DNA of 64,000 bases from Lineolata rhizophorae (taxonomy: Eukaryota; Ascomycota; Dothideomycetes; Lineolatales; Lineolataceae). Position 1 is the first letter of the stretch. Each line of letters starts with the position of its first letter. This document shows positions 11,233 through 22,538 of this stretch, piece by piece. The notes below the pieces were generated by a model that saw only the letters and a list, made by a program, of their open reading frames with translations, made no database searches and was not told the origin of the DNA. The position numbers and the translations under genes were made by a program. The stretch spans positions 1,198,382 to 1,262,381 of the forward strand of contig MU001670.1 in the NCBI GenBank assembly GCA_010093515.1, written 5' to 3'.

Positions 11233-12903
11233 CTACCAATGGCAAATCCCCCCCTCGCTATCGTCCACCGACCACGTCCCCGCCAGCCCCACAATCTCCA
11301 TCTCGCCGCTCGCGTGCTCGCCCACCTTGGTCAGCCGCGCGCCGACGCTCGCGTCGGCCGGCCCGTTGGTGAGCAGCCGCCGGGCCCACGCGTCGATGGC
11401 CGGCTCGCCCGTCTCGTCGCGCGCCTGCTTTAGGAACGGGATCAAGGCCGTGCCGCCCGTGCCGCGCAGGCGGCGGCGCTGCTGCTCGTCGTCGTCGGCG
11501 CCGCTGCTGCCATGGCGGACGGGACCGCCGCCGCTGGCGCCGCCGCCGTTGCTGGCGCTGCCTCGTCCCGCCCGCGCCGCCTTGCTGCCAGACGCGAGGT
11601 TGACACGCGGCGCCTGCTGCCGGGGCGACATGGAGCGCGAGTGCGAGCGGCTCTCGCGGCTCTTGACGATGATGTAGCGGCTCACCATCTGTATGTGCTT
11701 GTCGCGGAAGGCGCGCAGCATGGCCAGGCAGGCGTCGAAGGCCGTCGTGAGCGCCCCGTCGCGCTTCTTGCGCCGCGACACGAATTCCCGGATGTTAGCC
11801 ACCGACGCCACCGCCTCGAGGAACCGCCGGTGCGGGCCCGGCATGTATCGCCGCATCTCAGTGATGAAGTTGTGAGTCGGCGATTGGACCGCGTCGACGC
11901 CGGCGGCGTTCTCGGAGCCGTTGGCGGCGTTCCCGTTGCCGTCGGGCGCGGATTGGCCGGTTGGTCGGTGCTCGACGCCGAGGATGATGTCGAAGAACTG
12001 GATTACGGACGACTGCGCGTTGCTGCCGCCGCTGTATTGCACGTATGGCTGCGTTCCGGTGCCATCGTCAAAGATCACGCCATTCGGAAGCCCCGCATCG
12101 GCCATGTTCTTGCTGCCCGCAAGGAATGGCCGGATACGATGGTAGAAGACGTGCGCATCGCAGTTCTCGTACATGCGCTGTAGGAGGCCGCCAAGCTCGT
12201 CGAGTCTCTCGGCGAATGCGCGCAAGCATTCAGTTACCGTGATGCTGTCGTTCCTTCGCGCTGCCGCAACGGCTTCCAGCATCAGCGGTATTATGGGAGC
12301 GGCTCGCGCCTCGATGGCGACGGAGACGAGGTAGAACCATGACTCATCGAGCGAGCCAGTGAGGGTGAACAGCGTGCTAAGGTTCTCGAGGTTGTCGATA
12401 GGTTCGTTGGAAAAGAGGGGGCGCCAATTCCATAACGTAAGACCCGCATAGGTCGCGACAGTTGGGAGCTCGAAGTGGTTGCAGGTGGAGGTGAAGGGTA
12501 TGGATATAGGCGGAGGAACGGTCTAGGGTACGACCGACGCTAGCCGTTAGCCGATATGTACCTTAGTGGACGACGGGAACTTTTTTCACGTCGTAGTGGG
12601 GGTTTTACGAACATCGCACGGAGTGTCACCACCCCAGATGTAAGCGTGAGATATGATGGCGAGTATCGAGTACGCTCTTCGCCACTCGGCCTCGGTCAAC
12701 AGGTAGTCGGTGGAAAGTACAGGAAGCTTGTCCACGACGCCGTGGAGGCGGCGGCTCAGTATGAGTCCCTGCAGATTTCGGATGACGGTCTCCCACGGCG
12801 CGTAATAGTGGTCCGGCAGCACCTCCAGAGGTATTTCCGACGGGAGGAAGCCATGCTCCGGGGAAATGTCGTAGTCTTCGAGGCGCGGGATGGGAGGAAA
12901 CAT
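11233..12903 (-). CDS. Indoleamine 2,3-dioxygenase family protein
   Basis: Exons 12903-12613 and 12522-11233; 526 aa. It oxidatively cleaves the indole ring of tryptophan to N-formylkynurenine, the first step of the kynurenine route to NAD (yeast counterpart Bna2). Seen in the sequence: N-terminal helical domain from MFPPIPRLEDYDI; SHAYIWGG; then PPPISIPF and a LTLWNWRPLF stretch; SGGSNAQSS in the active-site region; and RYMPGPHRRFLE, whose His328 aligns with the proximal haem ligand. FRDKHIQMVSRYII follows, then a long Ser/Arg/Gly-rich insertion of roughly 70 residues, then GTGGTALIPFLKQARDE, the conserved loop and C-terminal helix. The intron donor GTTCGT is unusual, but the branch CTAAC and phase agree, and splicing joins two conserved blocks. 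Fungi often carry several IDO paralogues; I cannot tell which this is. Confidence 0.93.
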
Positions 12904-15900
12904 GGCTGTACGGAGTGAGTGTGCGGAGAGAGCGAGTGGATCTGGCGCCAGTGGGACCCCCGCCGCAACAAAGAAGCGCAGGAGCCTTGGTCGTCGAGGA
13001 CTTGGCCGGCGAGATTAATCAACAAGGAGCGGCTCTCTTTCGAAGAAGGGGGCAGTCTGGGGAATGGCCTGACAGCAAAGGAAAACTGCGTGGCGGCCCG
13101 GCTTAAAAACAGTCGCGTGCTTCAGGGTCACGTCCGTCTAAGTCCGGAAGCGTCTCGAAGGGCAGTGGCCGTGGGGACAGCGCAGTCTGAACTCCGACAG
13201 GGTCCGGGGCGGAGAAAAGGCAACAAGAGCAGCTTCAGCGTCCAATAGCGGAGGACGAGGACGGGGGGCCGCCGCTCTGATTAAAAAGAGGACGGCCGGG
13301 GCCGCGGGAGACGTAGCGGCCGTATGAGAGCGGCCGGCGGGAGCATGTAGGTAAAAGAATTAGCAGCGGGTTGGGTGACGGAACGGCCAGGCGGACGCTT
13401 GTCGAGGCCATGGCGGGAAGCGCGTTAGCAGCCTGGGTAGACGAGACGGGGCGAGTGGTGCTGTGGGCAGGCGCCAGGAAAAGCACGGAACGGGTGGGGA
13501 AGCTTTTTTGCTCTGCCTGCCTTTGCCTCCATCGGGACCGTCGCCGCCAGGGACGGAGAGGGCTCGTCCCTTCGGGCGAGCCCCTCCGTACGGAGCATAC
13601 CGCCCGGTATCGGCCGACCTCGGCGCGAAGGGCCCACGAGGACGGAGCTTCGATGTCGCAATCTGCAGCGACCAAAAGGAATTAGCTTGGGGATTAGATA
13701 CACATGGGGTGCAGCGGCTGCAGTTTGTTGGAGCGGGTGCTTAGCGGGCAGCTGGCAGCCCGCCTACATACGCCCTCCCCGGGGAGCCCGCGCACACAGC
13801 GCCGAGACGGCAGCGATAGGGCCGCAGCTGCGTCCTCTTGCAGGTCGTCGACTAGCCGTCCCTGCTTTTTCCTCCCTGCACGCCGCCAACCAACGGCAGA
13901 TGCCGCCGTCCTGTGTATGTCGCGCAGCGCCGCGGCGGGCCGCCGACCGTCCACGGACCATGGCTCTGACCAAGTCCGGCCACCAGACTAAGCACCGGGT
14001 CGGGCGGGCCTCACGGTGGCGAAGGTGACGCTCGCTGAGCCAGCTCACTCCGGAGCTGCAACAAAGGCCGGCTTATTGTTTGAGCAGCATCGCCTTCTCG
14101 TCAAGACGGGATGATGAATGGACTGGAGGACGCGCAGCTTGCGCGCACGTAGCTCGAGGAAGACCCAATAAACACCAACACTTGGCCAGACTGAAAGTGA
14201 GAGCATTGCCATTCGAACAGTTCCCAAGGAGTGGTAGACAGTTTTTCCACAGCCACTACTAGACCGGGCGTTTACTGTTTTCCCCGTGCGGTTTCTGAGT
14301 CCATGGGCGGTCCTCATAGACTGGCAACGGGGTCCCTCATCACTTCTCAGAATAGTTCTCTACCTTTCTAACGATCGAACTAATGAAAAGTTCGTCATGG
14401 GGTAACTTTTTTGCAGGAATCGGGTATTGAAAGCTTCCTTGACTTTCCATAATGCCGGTCAGGCCATTCCGACGAGTCAATCGACACTCACTGCGACCAA
14501 GGCGACACACCGGCCGCTTACTTGAATTAACGGACCAACCAAGAGTCGAGGGCGATCGCGAGACAATTCCAAAATACTAAGTCGGGTCTCCGCTGCCGGA
14601 GTGGAGCGTACATCGCGAGGTAGTACGGTTTACAATATCCACAAAGTTCAGCTTGACCTTGCCTCATGGATTCTCTATTGGCTCCACGCCGGTCTATTCG
14701 GGCCCAGCTACGTTATACCTCGGACTCGGAAGAGATAGAACAGGGACCAAAAAAAAAAAAAATTGAAGGCAATCCTAGGACTTGCAACCACCACGGTTGA
14801 AACCCGACTATCTCAGATCTCAAGAAAGTCAACTGCTCCCACTGCGTGCCCGATTCCTGAAGCTCAATTGGCCCGATCCGAGCTAGGGATGCGACGCTCG
14901 TTGCTGCCGTCCGCTATGAAACAGCTTCTCCTCCTGAGTCCCGCCAGGCCCAAGCTACGTACGACATACCTTGCTAGTACTAAGGTTACATACCTACGGA
15001 GTCGCACGCCCGCAAAATCTCCCGCGCTCCGGGCCGCACCGCTGCCTTGCTCCGCGCCTACATACAGTAGCTCTAGAGCAAGACCTCTGCAAGAGGGTCC
15101 TCCAAGGGGACCTAAGCTTTCGGCCTGATGTACGCATGTATGTTGGAGCTGGGCCTACGGCGCGCGGGGCCGACGAGCATCTCCACCACCTCTACCCCTT
15201 CCGACTGAATTACCAGCTTCAATGCGCAACCCGCTACGAACGAGAACACCTTCTGGCACGTGTGGGTCGGACGTAACTCGGACTTCAATGCTGCACGTTT
15301 CTTCGTGCTCGCTGGGACTTCGGCAGGGCGCGCAGCACAGGCGGCCGTGCCGCTGTTTCTCTTAACCCCCCCTCTTCGCATCAGTCTATGCGGCGAGTCC
15401 CGGGTCCTTGCAGTAGTTTCAGGTACATCCCGCTTCAGCCGCTGCCCGCAGCGCGGTGGGTCCCATTTGCCCTTGGTTTGGGGGTTCGTCGAACCCCGAG
15501 AAGATGCGTTTTCCGTACCGAATAGGCTGTTCGGAGAACGGTTCAGGATGCTGCAGAAGTCCGCGCTCGAATGTGCTGCCTCCTGAGAAACTCGAAGTCA
15601 ATCCGCAGATCACATAGCACTCGAAAAGAAGAAGATTGTCACTTCCGACCCGAAATGGTCATCTTCGTAGGATTCATATATCCTAAGATCTCCTTCAGGG
15701 CTTGCGGCACTCACAACCCCTCAACTATCCACAATAGCTCAGGGCAAGATCCCCGCAATGACTAGCATCTTGCCAGACTCTCATAGTCTGTCAAACAGCC
15801 ATTCCATCGAGTCATGTCTACTCCATTGGATTTAAAGGTGAAAAGGAAAAAGAAATACAATGGATACAAACGCCAGCCCAATGCTCTCTCTAAGGTCAAC

Positions 15901-16186
15901 TCTAGTAGGTCGGTGGTATAAGGATGTTGTCCCATCCGTACAACAAAGGAAAATTCGAAGGTGCTGGGCTCCCATCGCGCCTCTCTCCAGAACCATATCG
16001 TCGAGGTCTAGGTTACGAAAGCAAGCAAAACAAAAAACCAAAAAAAAAAAGGAGCAAGCGAAGCGAATACGAAGCTCGAACAATCCCCCCTAAGCACTCC
16101 CTTCCCATGCTTCCCTTCCTCCCTCACAAGCCAGGGGTACCAGCCCCGGCACCATAAGCGAAAAAGACACGCCACCCGCGCACCGG
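12904..16186. other. Intergenic, no supportable gene
   Basis: GC-rich promoter-side DNA of the IDO gene up to about 14050, then mixed composition with an A13 run near 14750. Many overlapping short ORFs occur on both strands in the GC-rich part, none with a motif or consistent phase. The right end holds the 3' flank of the NAD kinase gene (A10 near 16041). Confidence 0.5.
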
Positions 16187-18166
16187 CTAAGCCAGACCGA
16201 TGACGCTCAGGCCCCTCTTGACGGGGCTGTTGTTCCCGCCATCGGAGCTGTTCCCAGCCGAGACGCCCGAGTCGGCGCCGGCGTCGTCGTCGCCAAAGTC
16301 GATGTCGAACTTTGCGTCCTGTTCGGGGGCGCCGGCGGCGGTGGCGGCGGAGCTCTCGCCGTCCCACGCCTTCTGCTGAGCGCCGCGCGTGTTCCACCGC
16401 AGCGTGCGCCCCAGCGAGTCGAACCACTCGGTCGGCCGGCTCAGCACCGACGGGAACGGGTACTGCGAGGCGGCGATGGTGACGTAGTCGCCCTGGCGCA
16501 GCTCGACGCGGCCCTTGCCGTCGAAGGCGCAGTAGGCCGTCGCGCGGCTGGCCCGCGGCACCGCGACGCGCAGCAGCATCGTGTCGGGCAGGAGCATGGG
16601 CCGGAAGGAGAGCGTATGCGGGCAGATGGGCGTCAGGAGCAGCGCGGGGATGTCCGGGTGCACGAGCGAGCCGCCGGCCGAGAGCGAGTAGGCCGTGCTG
16701 CCCGTCGGCGTGCTGAAGATGCACCCGTCCGCCTGCACCACCGTCAGCAGCGCGTTGTCGCCGTACAGCTCCAGGTTCGACACGTAGGGCGACGGGCCCC
16801 GGTCGATGACGAGCTCGTTCAGCACCTCGAACTGCTCCGCCTCGATGGCCGCGTTCGGGTCCGCCTCCGTCGGTGCCGACCGGTACACGGTGCACGTGAA
16901 GCGCATGCGCAGGTTCACGCGCATGCCTGTGTCGCCCATGATGCACGACAGCTGCTCCTTGTACTGGTGGAACCCGAAATTGGTGAGGAAGCCGAGAGAG
17001 CCGAGGGAGAAGGAGAGGATCGGCGGCACGATGCGCTGGAAGAGCCACGAGGTGAAGAGCACGGTGCCATCGCCCCCGAGCGTGAGCACCAGGTCGAACT
17101 TGTCGGGCGAAGTCCAGCAGAGGTCCGGGGTCCAGTATCGCAGCATCTGCTCGAACCGGGGGTCCTTTGCAAGCAGGCCCTTGGCGTCGAATCGGGGCGA
17201 CTTGCGGAGCTTCGCGTCAACGTACACGTTTACTCCCACGTCGGATCCGTAGCGCGGGGTCGTCAGCAGCCATTCGGCGAGCTCCCTGGTGAGAACGACC
17301 AGTTGGTTGTCGCGCGCCTTGGTGACAATCATGATGTTTCGCACGGCGCGCCTGATCGGCCGGCGTTGCAGTTGCTTGGAGACCTCGCGAACGCTGGTGG
17401 CGGTCTGCATTAACCGCGAGTGCGACATGTCCTCATCTTCCTGGATTTCCTCGAGGACTTTTTCGATGTTGACGGCATCGTCGAAGCGCTTGTGGAAAAA
17501 GCAGGGCGAGGCAAGGGCAGCCGCAAATTTGGAGGAGCTGCCGTTGGAGTTCAACTGCAGCTCCGATAGGGCCGCAGAAAGCCGCTTCGAAGTGATTGGC
17601 TCCGACTGGCGCGCGTCCTCCTCCTTTGCAGCGAGCATGCTGTTGATGCTGTCCGGCACCATGAGATTAGGCGCACCGGACCTCTGGGCGAGGGCCTTCA
17701 TGATGGTCTGGCGCGGGATTGAGTCGATGGAGGCGGCTTGCTTGTGCTTATTGCGGCGATGGTTGAGGAAGGATTTGTTGCCGCGGAGGGGCTGGCCAAA
17801 GCCTGGCGCTGGCAGTTGCTCACCGACAGAGGAATCGGTGGCCGGTGTGTCGTCCTGGGCCCCTGGGAAGGGTAATGGCGTCGTAGGCGCGCTTTTAACA
17901 GTGTCGAGGTCTGCGGGGATGTCACTCCCGCGCTGCAGGGCAGGCGGACTAACTCCGGCGGCCGTGGACGGAGAGCCGCGGAGTTTAGGGGCGGAAAGCG
18001 AGTCCGCGGCCGAGGCAGCGGGATGATCGCTCGGTGAGACCAAAAACTCGGGCACGGTATTTCCGCCGGCGGGAGAAGGCTGGGGCTGCTGGGCGGATAT
18101 GCTGGAAAGAGAGGGAAGGCTGGACTCTTCGCGAGGAGAGAGCAGCGGGTGAATGCCAACGTCCAT
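16187..18166 (-). CDS. utr1: NAD(+) kinase, Utr1-like
   Basis: Single exon, 659 aa. It phosphorylates NAD to NADP. The catalytic part begins near residue 275 (RNIMIVTKARD). The NAD kinase signature LTLGGDGTVLF contains Asp366. Further landmarks are SLGSLGFLTNF, LNELVIDRGPSP, the ATP/NAD-binding TPTGSTAYSLSAGGS block, and CAFDGKGRVEL near the end of the domain. The N-terminal 270 residues are Ser/Pro-rich and disordered-looking, as in fungal cytosolic forms; no mitochondrial presequence is evident, which argues for Utr1 rather than Pos5 type. The C-terminal tail after WDGESS is Asp/Gly/Ser-rich and acidic. A second long minus-strand frame (16008-17048) is an overlapping artefact of high GC. 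Family is certain; the paralogue label is likely. Confidence 0.93.
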   Translation of the reverse strand: MDVGIHPLLSPREESSLPSLSSISAQQPQPSPAGGNTVPEFLVSPSDHPAASAADSLSAPKLRGSPSTAAGVSPPALQRGSDIPADLDTVKSAPTTPLPFPGAQDDTPATDSSVGEQLPAPGFGQPLRGNKSFLNHRRNKHKQAASIDSIPRQTIMKALAQRSGAPNLMVPDSINSMLAAKEEDARQSEPITSKRLSAALSELQLNSNGSSSKFAAALASPCFFHKRFDDAVNIEKVLEEIQEDEDMSHSRLMQTATSVREVSKQLQRRPIRRAVRNIMIVTKARDNQLVVLTRELAEWLLTTPRYGSDVGVNVYVDAKLRKSPRFDAKGLLAKDPRFEQMLRYWTPDLCWTSPDKFDLVLTLGGDGTVLFTSWLFQRIVPPILSFSLGSLGFLTNFGFHQYKEQLSCIMGDTGMRVNLRMRFTCTVYRSAPTEADPNAAIEAEQFEVLNELVIDRGPSPYVSNLELYGDNALLTVVQADGCIFSTPTGSTAYSLSAGGSLVHPDIPALLLTPICPHTLSFRPMLLPDTMLLRVAVPRASRATAYCAFDGKGRVELRQGDYVTIAASQYPFPSVLSRPTEWFDSLGRTLRWNTRGAQQKAWDGESSAATAAGAPEQDAKFDIDFGDDDAGADSGVSAGNSSDGGNNSPVKRGLSVIGLA

Positions 18167-20634
18167 ATTTAACGGAAAGGGGGGCTGTTCAATTATTATG
18201 GGCGGCCGAGATCAGAGCGGAGAGGAGCCCGGCGGGGGGCGTCCCGGCAAAAGCGCAGCGAGGGACGGGGGCGTGCGGCGCCCGGGTGCGGCTCCTGCGG
18301 CTTGGCCCGGCGGGTGGTGGGGTTCCAGGAGGGAGCCAAAAAAAAAAATAAGAACAGAAGGCGTGCGTGTCTCGAAACCCACGAGGGACGTGGCCAGACG
18401 TCCCAGCAAGGCGACCGGAGGCCAATATATATACACGAATGCTGTGCGCAGAGAAAGCAAACGGGTCCGCCAGGAAGCTCTCACGGCGTCCGGCAACAGG
18501 CACGCACTCGGCCGGAGGACTGCTGCCGGGCGAGTGCGAAGTGAAGTGAAGCCGCGGGGCGGGGGAGTGCCGGGCGCGGGGCGGGGCGTCGCGGGAAGGG
18601 CGAATCGCAGCGGTCCGCGCTGCCGTGCCGGGCGTGACGAGTGATGCCGGGCGCAGTCGACCGCAGCCCTGCACGCAGACGGAGGGAGACCAGCCCGCCC
18701 AGTCGGCCTCTCCCAAGTGCAGGACGAGGTGTGATAGTGATATCGAGCGACCTCTAGCCGCCGGCCGGGCCCGAACAGGAAATTTCGATAGAGCTAGCGA
18801 AGGCACGAAGGACGCGAGATGCGCGCTGGCACGCCAAGCAAACGACAGAACGACGGTGACGAGGAAGAGAGGATGCAAAGGAAAGTCGTAAGAAGCCGTC
18901 GAGCCAAGGGGGCTTGTGATAGCCTGGAGGCAAGGGCTGGAGGCCGGTCTATATCGCGGCGTGCTCGGAGGCACATGCACTGGCCCTCTCCCTCCTCCTC
19001 CCCTTTTTCGTCCTCTCGTTGGCGGCCGCGAGCCGCGATATAAGCGCCCGCCGCGGGTTTTTCTCGCGATAAGCTCCCGACAGACCCCGACTGTTGGCAG
19101 GTATGTACGGAGTACAGCAGAGCTGGCGGTCGCGACGCCCGGCGTTGAGACGGCGACTGCCTCACCCTGGTGGGGTACAACGGTACTACTGCCGCCACCG
19201 CCGCCGGCCGCCGCCCCGTGCTCCGCCGCCCACTGCGCGCCCGCAGCCGCTACAACGCTCCCGCGCGAGCTGCCTCCGAGTCCTTTTGCGCCACGGACGC
19301 CGCGTCCGCTGCCCGCCGGAGGGAGGACTCGGCCAGAACCGGCGAGAGCGGGCATTTGCGCGCCGCCGTTGAGACGCCAACACTCACCCCCTGTTCCCCG
19401 TGCTGCCCGTCATGTCCCGTCCGACGTCCGTCCCCCTGTCGCGGCTTCGCGCCCAGCCTCCTGCCGCGCTCCCTCGAGTCCCTCCCGCCCTGCTCTGATT
19501 GAGCCTCAAGTTCGAAACCTCCGAGCTCGAAGTTCCATAAAAGGCCGTCCGGCGGCCCAAGCACCTGCTGCGGAGTGGACCGTCGGCGTGCCCGCACAGA
19601 GCGCTCGCTGCGCTTCCGCCGTCCGGCTTCCCTCCCCTGAATCGACACCTCCTGCTCCTGTCTGGGCTATCCCTCCTCGAGCCTTAGAGCCTCGCGCTCC
19701 GGCGCTCTGGAACACACGCTGTGCCAAGCATACTCCACGCCGGCCATCCCTTCTCAAAATTGCTCGCTCGGGATTTACGGGCCTTTTTTTCCTTTTTGGC
19801 ACTGAATACGGAGATTCAGAAGACGAGCCATACGATTTCGTTCGAGACTTCGTCTACCAGGCTTCCTGAAGCCCTCGCTGCCTCTCCAGCCGCTCGCTGC
19901 TCCACTCGCGAGCGATTAATGGTCAACGTCAAGTATCGATCGTTAGTTTGCAACTTTCTTTGTCATGGACGCTCGTTTTGAGACAGGCTAATGGCCTGGC
20001 CAAGTTCTGGCGCTGCTTGGTCTCGGCTTCTACGTATTTTCGGGCTGAGATACGGACACGGTACCTTTCAACAGAAATGAACATTCTTTTGCGCTGCTTT
20101 CGTTGTGTGATTACGAAACGCTCTTGTACGCCCTATGTATCAAGGAATACTTATCCCATTTCCCCGCAAATGAACGTGCTCTGTATGATAGGCCCAAAAG
20201 CCGTGATAGGCTATTCCAGGGATTTCAGCTCGAGACGTCGGTCCCTGCCTGCGAGAATACCCGCACAAGATTCATTATACGCAATAGCAAGTTTTCAGAC
20301 CGAAACTACAACAAATCTCACCCCCGAAGCGCAACGGCACTTATGCACGACGAACTCAGGCCTTTGGCAGTGGTTCCAGGCAAAACGCAAAGTGAAGGGA
20401 ATAAATAGCTTTATTGGCTATCCTATGAGGGGGGTATAATGATGCTATCCGTCTGCCATTCGGCCCTTCCCACGCACTCCCCCAGAACTTCCGCTGAGGC
20501 GAATGGAGCCCTACAGACCCCGTGCATCTCCGCAAACTTTCGGCCCGGTGCAGCTCCGCAAAAAAAAAAAAGAAAAAGGAAACAGCCAACAACCGGTCTC
20601 CCAGCGAGCATGTGGCCTCACAGACCACACCAAC
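18167..20634. other. Intergenic, GC-rich 5' region of NAD kinase gene
   Basis: From 18167 to about 19900 it is very GC-rich with an embedded TATATATA run near 18425 and GCC-rich stretches near 19190. A 317-codon + ORF (18916-19869) is Pro/Ala/Arg-rich with no motif and is most likely an artefact of composition. From about 19900 to 20400 the DNA is AT-richer and featureless. An A11 run sits near 20560. Confidence 0.5.
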
Positions 20635-21245
20635 CTACTTCTGCTCCGCTTCGACCTGCTTCTGAAGATCGGCCTCGACGCCGCGCTGCTGCGTCTTGCC
20701 CACATCGTGCTGCGCCATGCGACGCTCCTGCTCCTCGCGGTCGCCCTGGAGGGCCGCGGCGGCGCCGCCGACGGCGCCGCCGACGCGGTCCTTGATGCCG
20801 GAGCCGTAGTCGCTCAGCTGGCCGCGCGCCTCCTGCTCCTTGCCCTCCTGGTTCTGCCGGATGCCCTGCTGCCGCAGGTTCTCCGAGCCCACCACGTTGC
20901 CCAGCATCTCCTTGCCCGACCCGATCGTCTGGTTCCAGCTGCCCTGCCGCCGCTCCTCGCTGTCCACCGCCACGCCGTCGGGAGTCGCCGTCATGGGGCC
21001 GGCCTTGGCCGTCGTGTGCGACAGGTCCGATTCGGTCTCGGCTTTGGCCTGGCGGTCTTGGGCTTGGGTCTGCGGAGCATCGTTAGTATACGCACAATGG
21101 GGTTTCAAACTTGGGTGTTGCGCCGAAGGCAACCTACCTGATCAGCCTTGTTGCCGGTGACGGAGCCGACGACGCTCTGGGCGGCGGCGCCAGCGGAGTC
21201 CACGACGGACTGCAGAGTAGAAGGCTGCGTGTTCTTGTCGGACAT
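20635..21245 (-). CDS. CsbD-like / Hmp1-type stress protein
   Basis: Exons 21245-21138 and 21069-20635; 180 aa, hydrophilic, rich in Gln, Glu, Gly, Ala and Lys, with no membrane segment. The intron has GTAGGT, a TACTAAC branch and CAG, phase 0. Residues about 75-130 carry the CsbD-like pattern: GSWNQTIGSGKEMLGN, then NLRQQGIRQNQEGKEQEARG, then the Gly/Ala-rich DRVGGAVGGAAAALQGD segment. Relatives in fungi are named after Ustilago Hmp1 (binding of mismatched and cruciform DNA) or as CsbD-like general stress proteins; they behave as disordered, often strongly expressed proteins. The precise role is not established from sequence. The gene model is well supported by splice signals and length. Confidence 0.85.
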
Positions 21246-22538
21246 TGTGACTCAAAAGCTTAGGTGGTTGTGAAGCAGTTGAATGTGTTGTTTAAAAGTG
21301 GCTTGTGGGATGTTGGTTTTTTAAGCAGAAGTGTTGCGTTTGCCAGGGAAGGTGTAGATGGAAAATTCAAGAACGGGCCGTTGAAGCCGAAAAAGGGTCT
21401 TTTTAAATGCCACTCGGGCAGCAGTCACAACCCGCGGCAATGACGACGCTTGTAGCCCTTCACGTTTTCACTCTTCTCCGTTGGGCAAGCGTGACGTCAG
21501 TTTCACGGCACACTGATGAATGGCTTCTCTCGGCCGCCGCCGCCACGATTGCCCCGCCACACCTCGTGCCTTCCTGCAGCAACCCGACGTCATTTGCCGC
21601 TGCCACAACCATGGGAGAATTCACAAATTCCGCTGCACATGTGATGGCAATCCGTCAGAAGGCACGATCCGTCCACCTGTGCCACAGATTGACCATGCAG
21701 GTGCGGCCTTGGTCCCGGGTTTCGGTCCGCTGCTTACGCAAGGCCTGCATGCAACGCGGGAGTACCTAGGCTCTGGCACACGACCGCTATGTAGTAGTTG
21801 TCTTTCTACGCGGACCCATCGTAAGAAAACTCTTATCGCGAACATGTGAAAGTTTTCGTGTTGCGACTGCAGTCAACATCAGTGTTGTGCACACATGCTT
21901 TAAGATGTACATTCCACCGTAACATTCACTGTACTATGACCAGATATTTTTCTATTGTCCTATAGCTGCCTCATCGAGTCCTCAATATCCGCAAGAACAA
22001 CTTCAGGATCCTCCAAGTTCAACTGTCGTAGTCCTTTCTGCCGATTGTTCTAACACTGTGCGAGCTCCAGTTCTGTCGTGAAACCCTCCAGGGCCCTCGG
22101 AAGCTAGTAGCTCACGGCGGGGCCGTCTTTTATTCTTCGCACATAGCATCTAAACCAATGAAGGCACTCTGGTATGTCATGTCCTATGTAGGAAACACGA
22201 AAATCCCACGAACAAGCTACCACACCAGATCGCAGCTACTCGTTCAACGCCGCGACCTAGAGCTCCAGAATATCCAATTGAGGTCGAAATTTCCCAACAG
22301 AATGAACACCTCCGCTGGCCATGTTTCGAATGAGTTGTGGTCTTACGTCGGCATATAGCTTTGGAATACGACCGCCGTTCCTTCTGGAAATGCTGCTCAA
22401 AAAAGCCTTCGGCTTTGGACGGCGTCGTTTCACGCGCAAAACACTCTGCCTAGTTTGCAGAAGAAAGCTGCAAGTTGGGCAGCTAACTGTGGACGCGTGA
22501 AGTGGCAAGGTTGCGTCGCCGGTGTCCCCAATTTAGCT
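21246..22538. other. Intergenic
   Basis: Upstream region of the CsbD-like gene on the left, then AT-richer DNA from about 21850 with no ORF of interest. It ends at the 3' flank of the next minus-strand gene. No repeat or RNA gene recognised. Confidence 0.5.

Noticed and set aside
16008-17048. 346-codon minus ORF overlapping NAD kinase in another frame
   Set aside because: Arg/Ala-rich frame shadow of the GGDGT-containing exon.
18916-19869. 317-codon + ORF in GC-rich spacer
   Set aside because: Pro/Ala/Arg-rich, no domain, lies in the upstream region of a divergent gene; open frames are expected by chance at this GC content.
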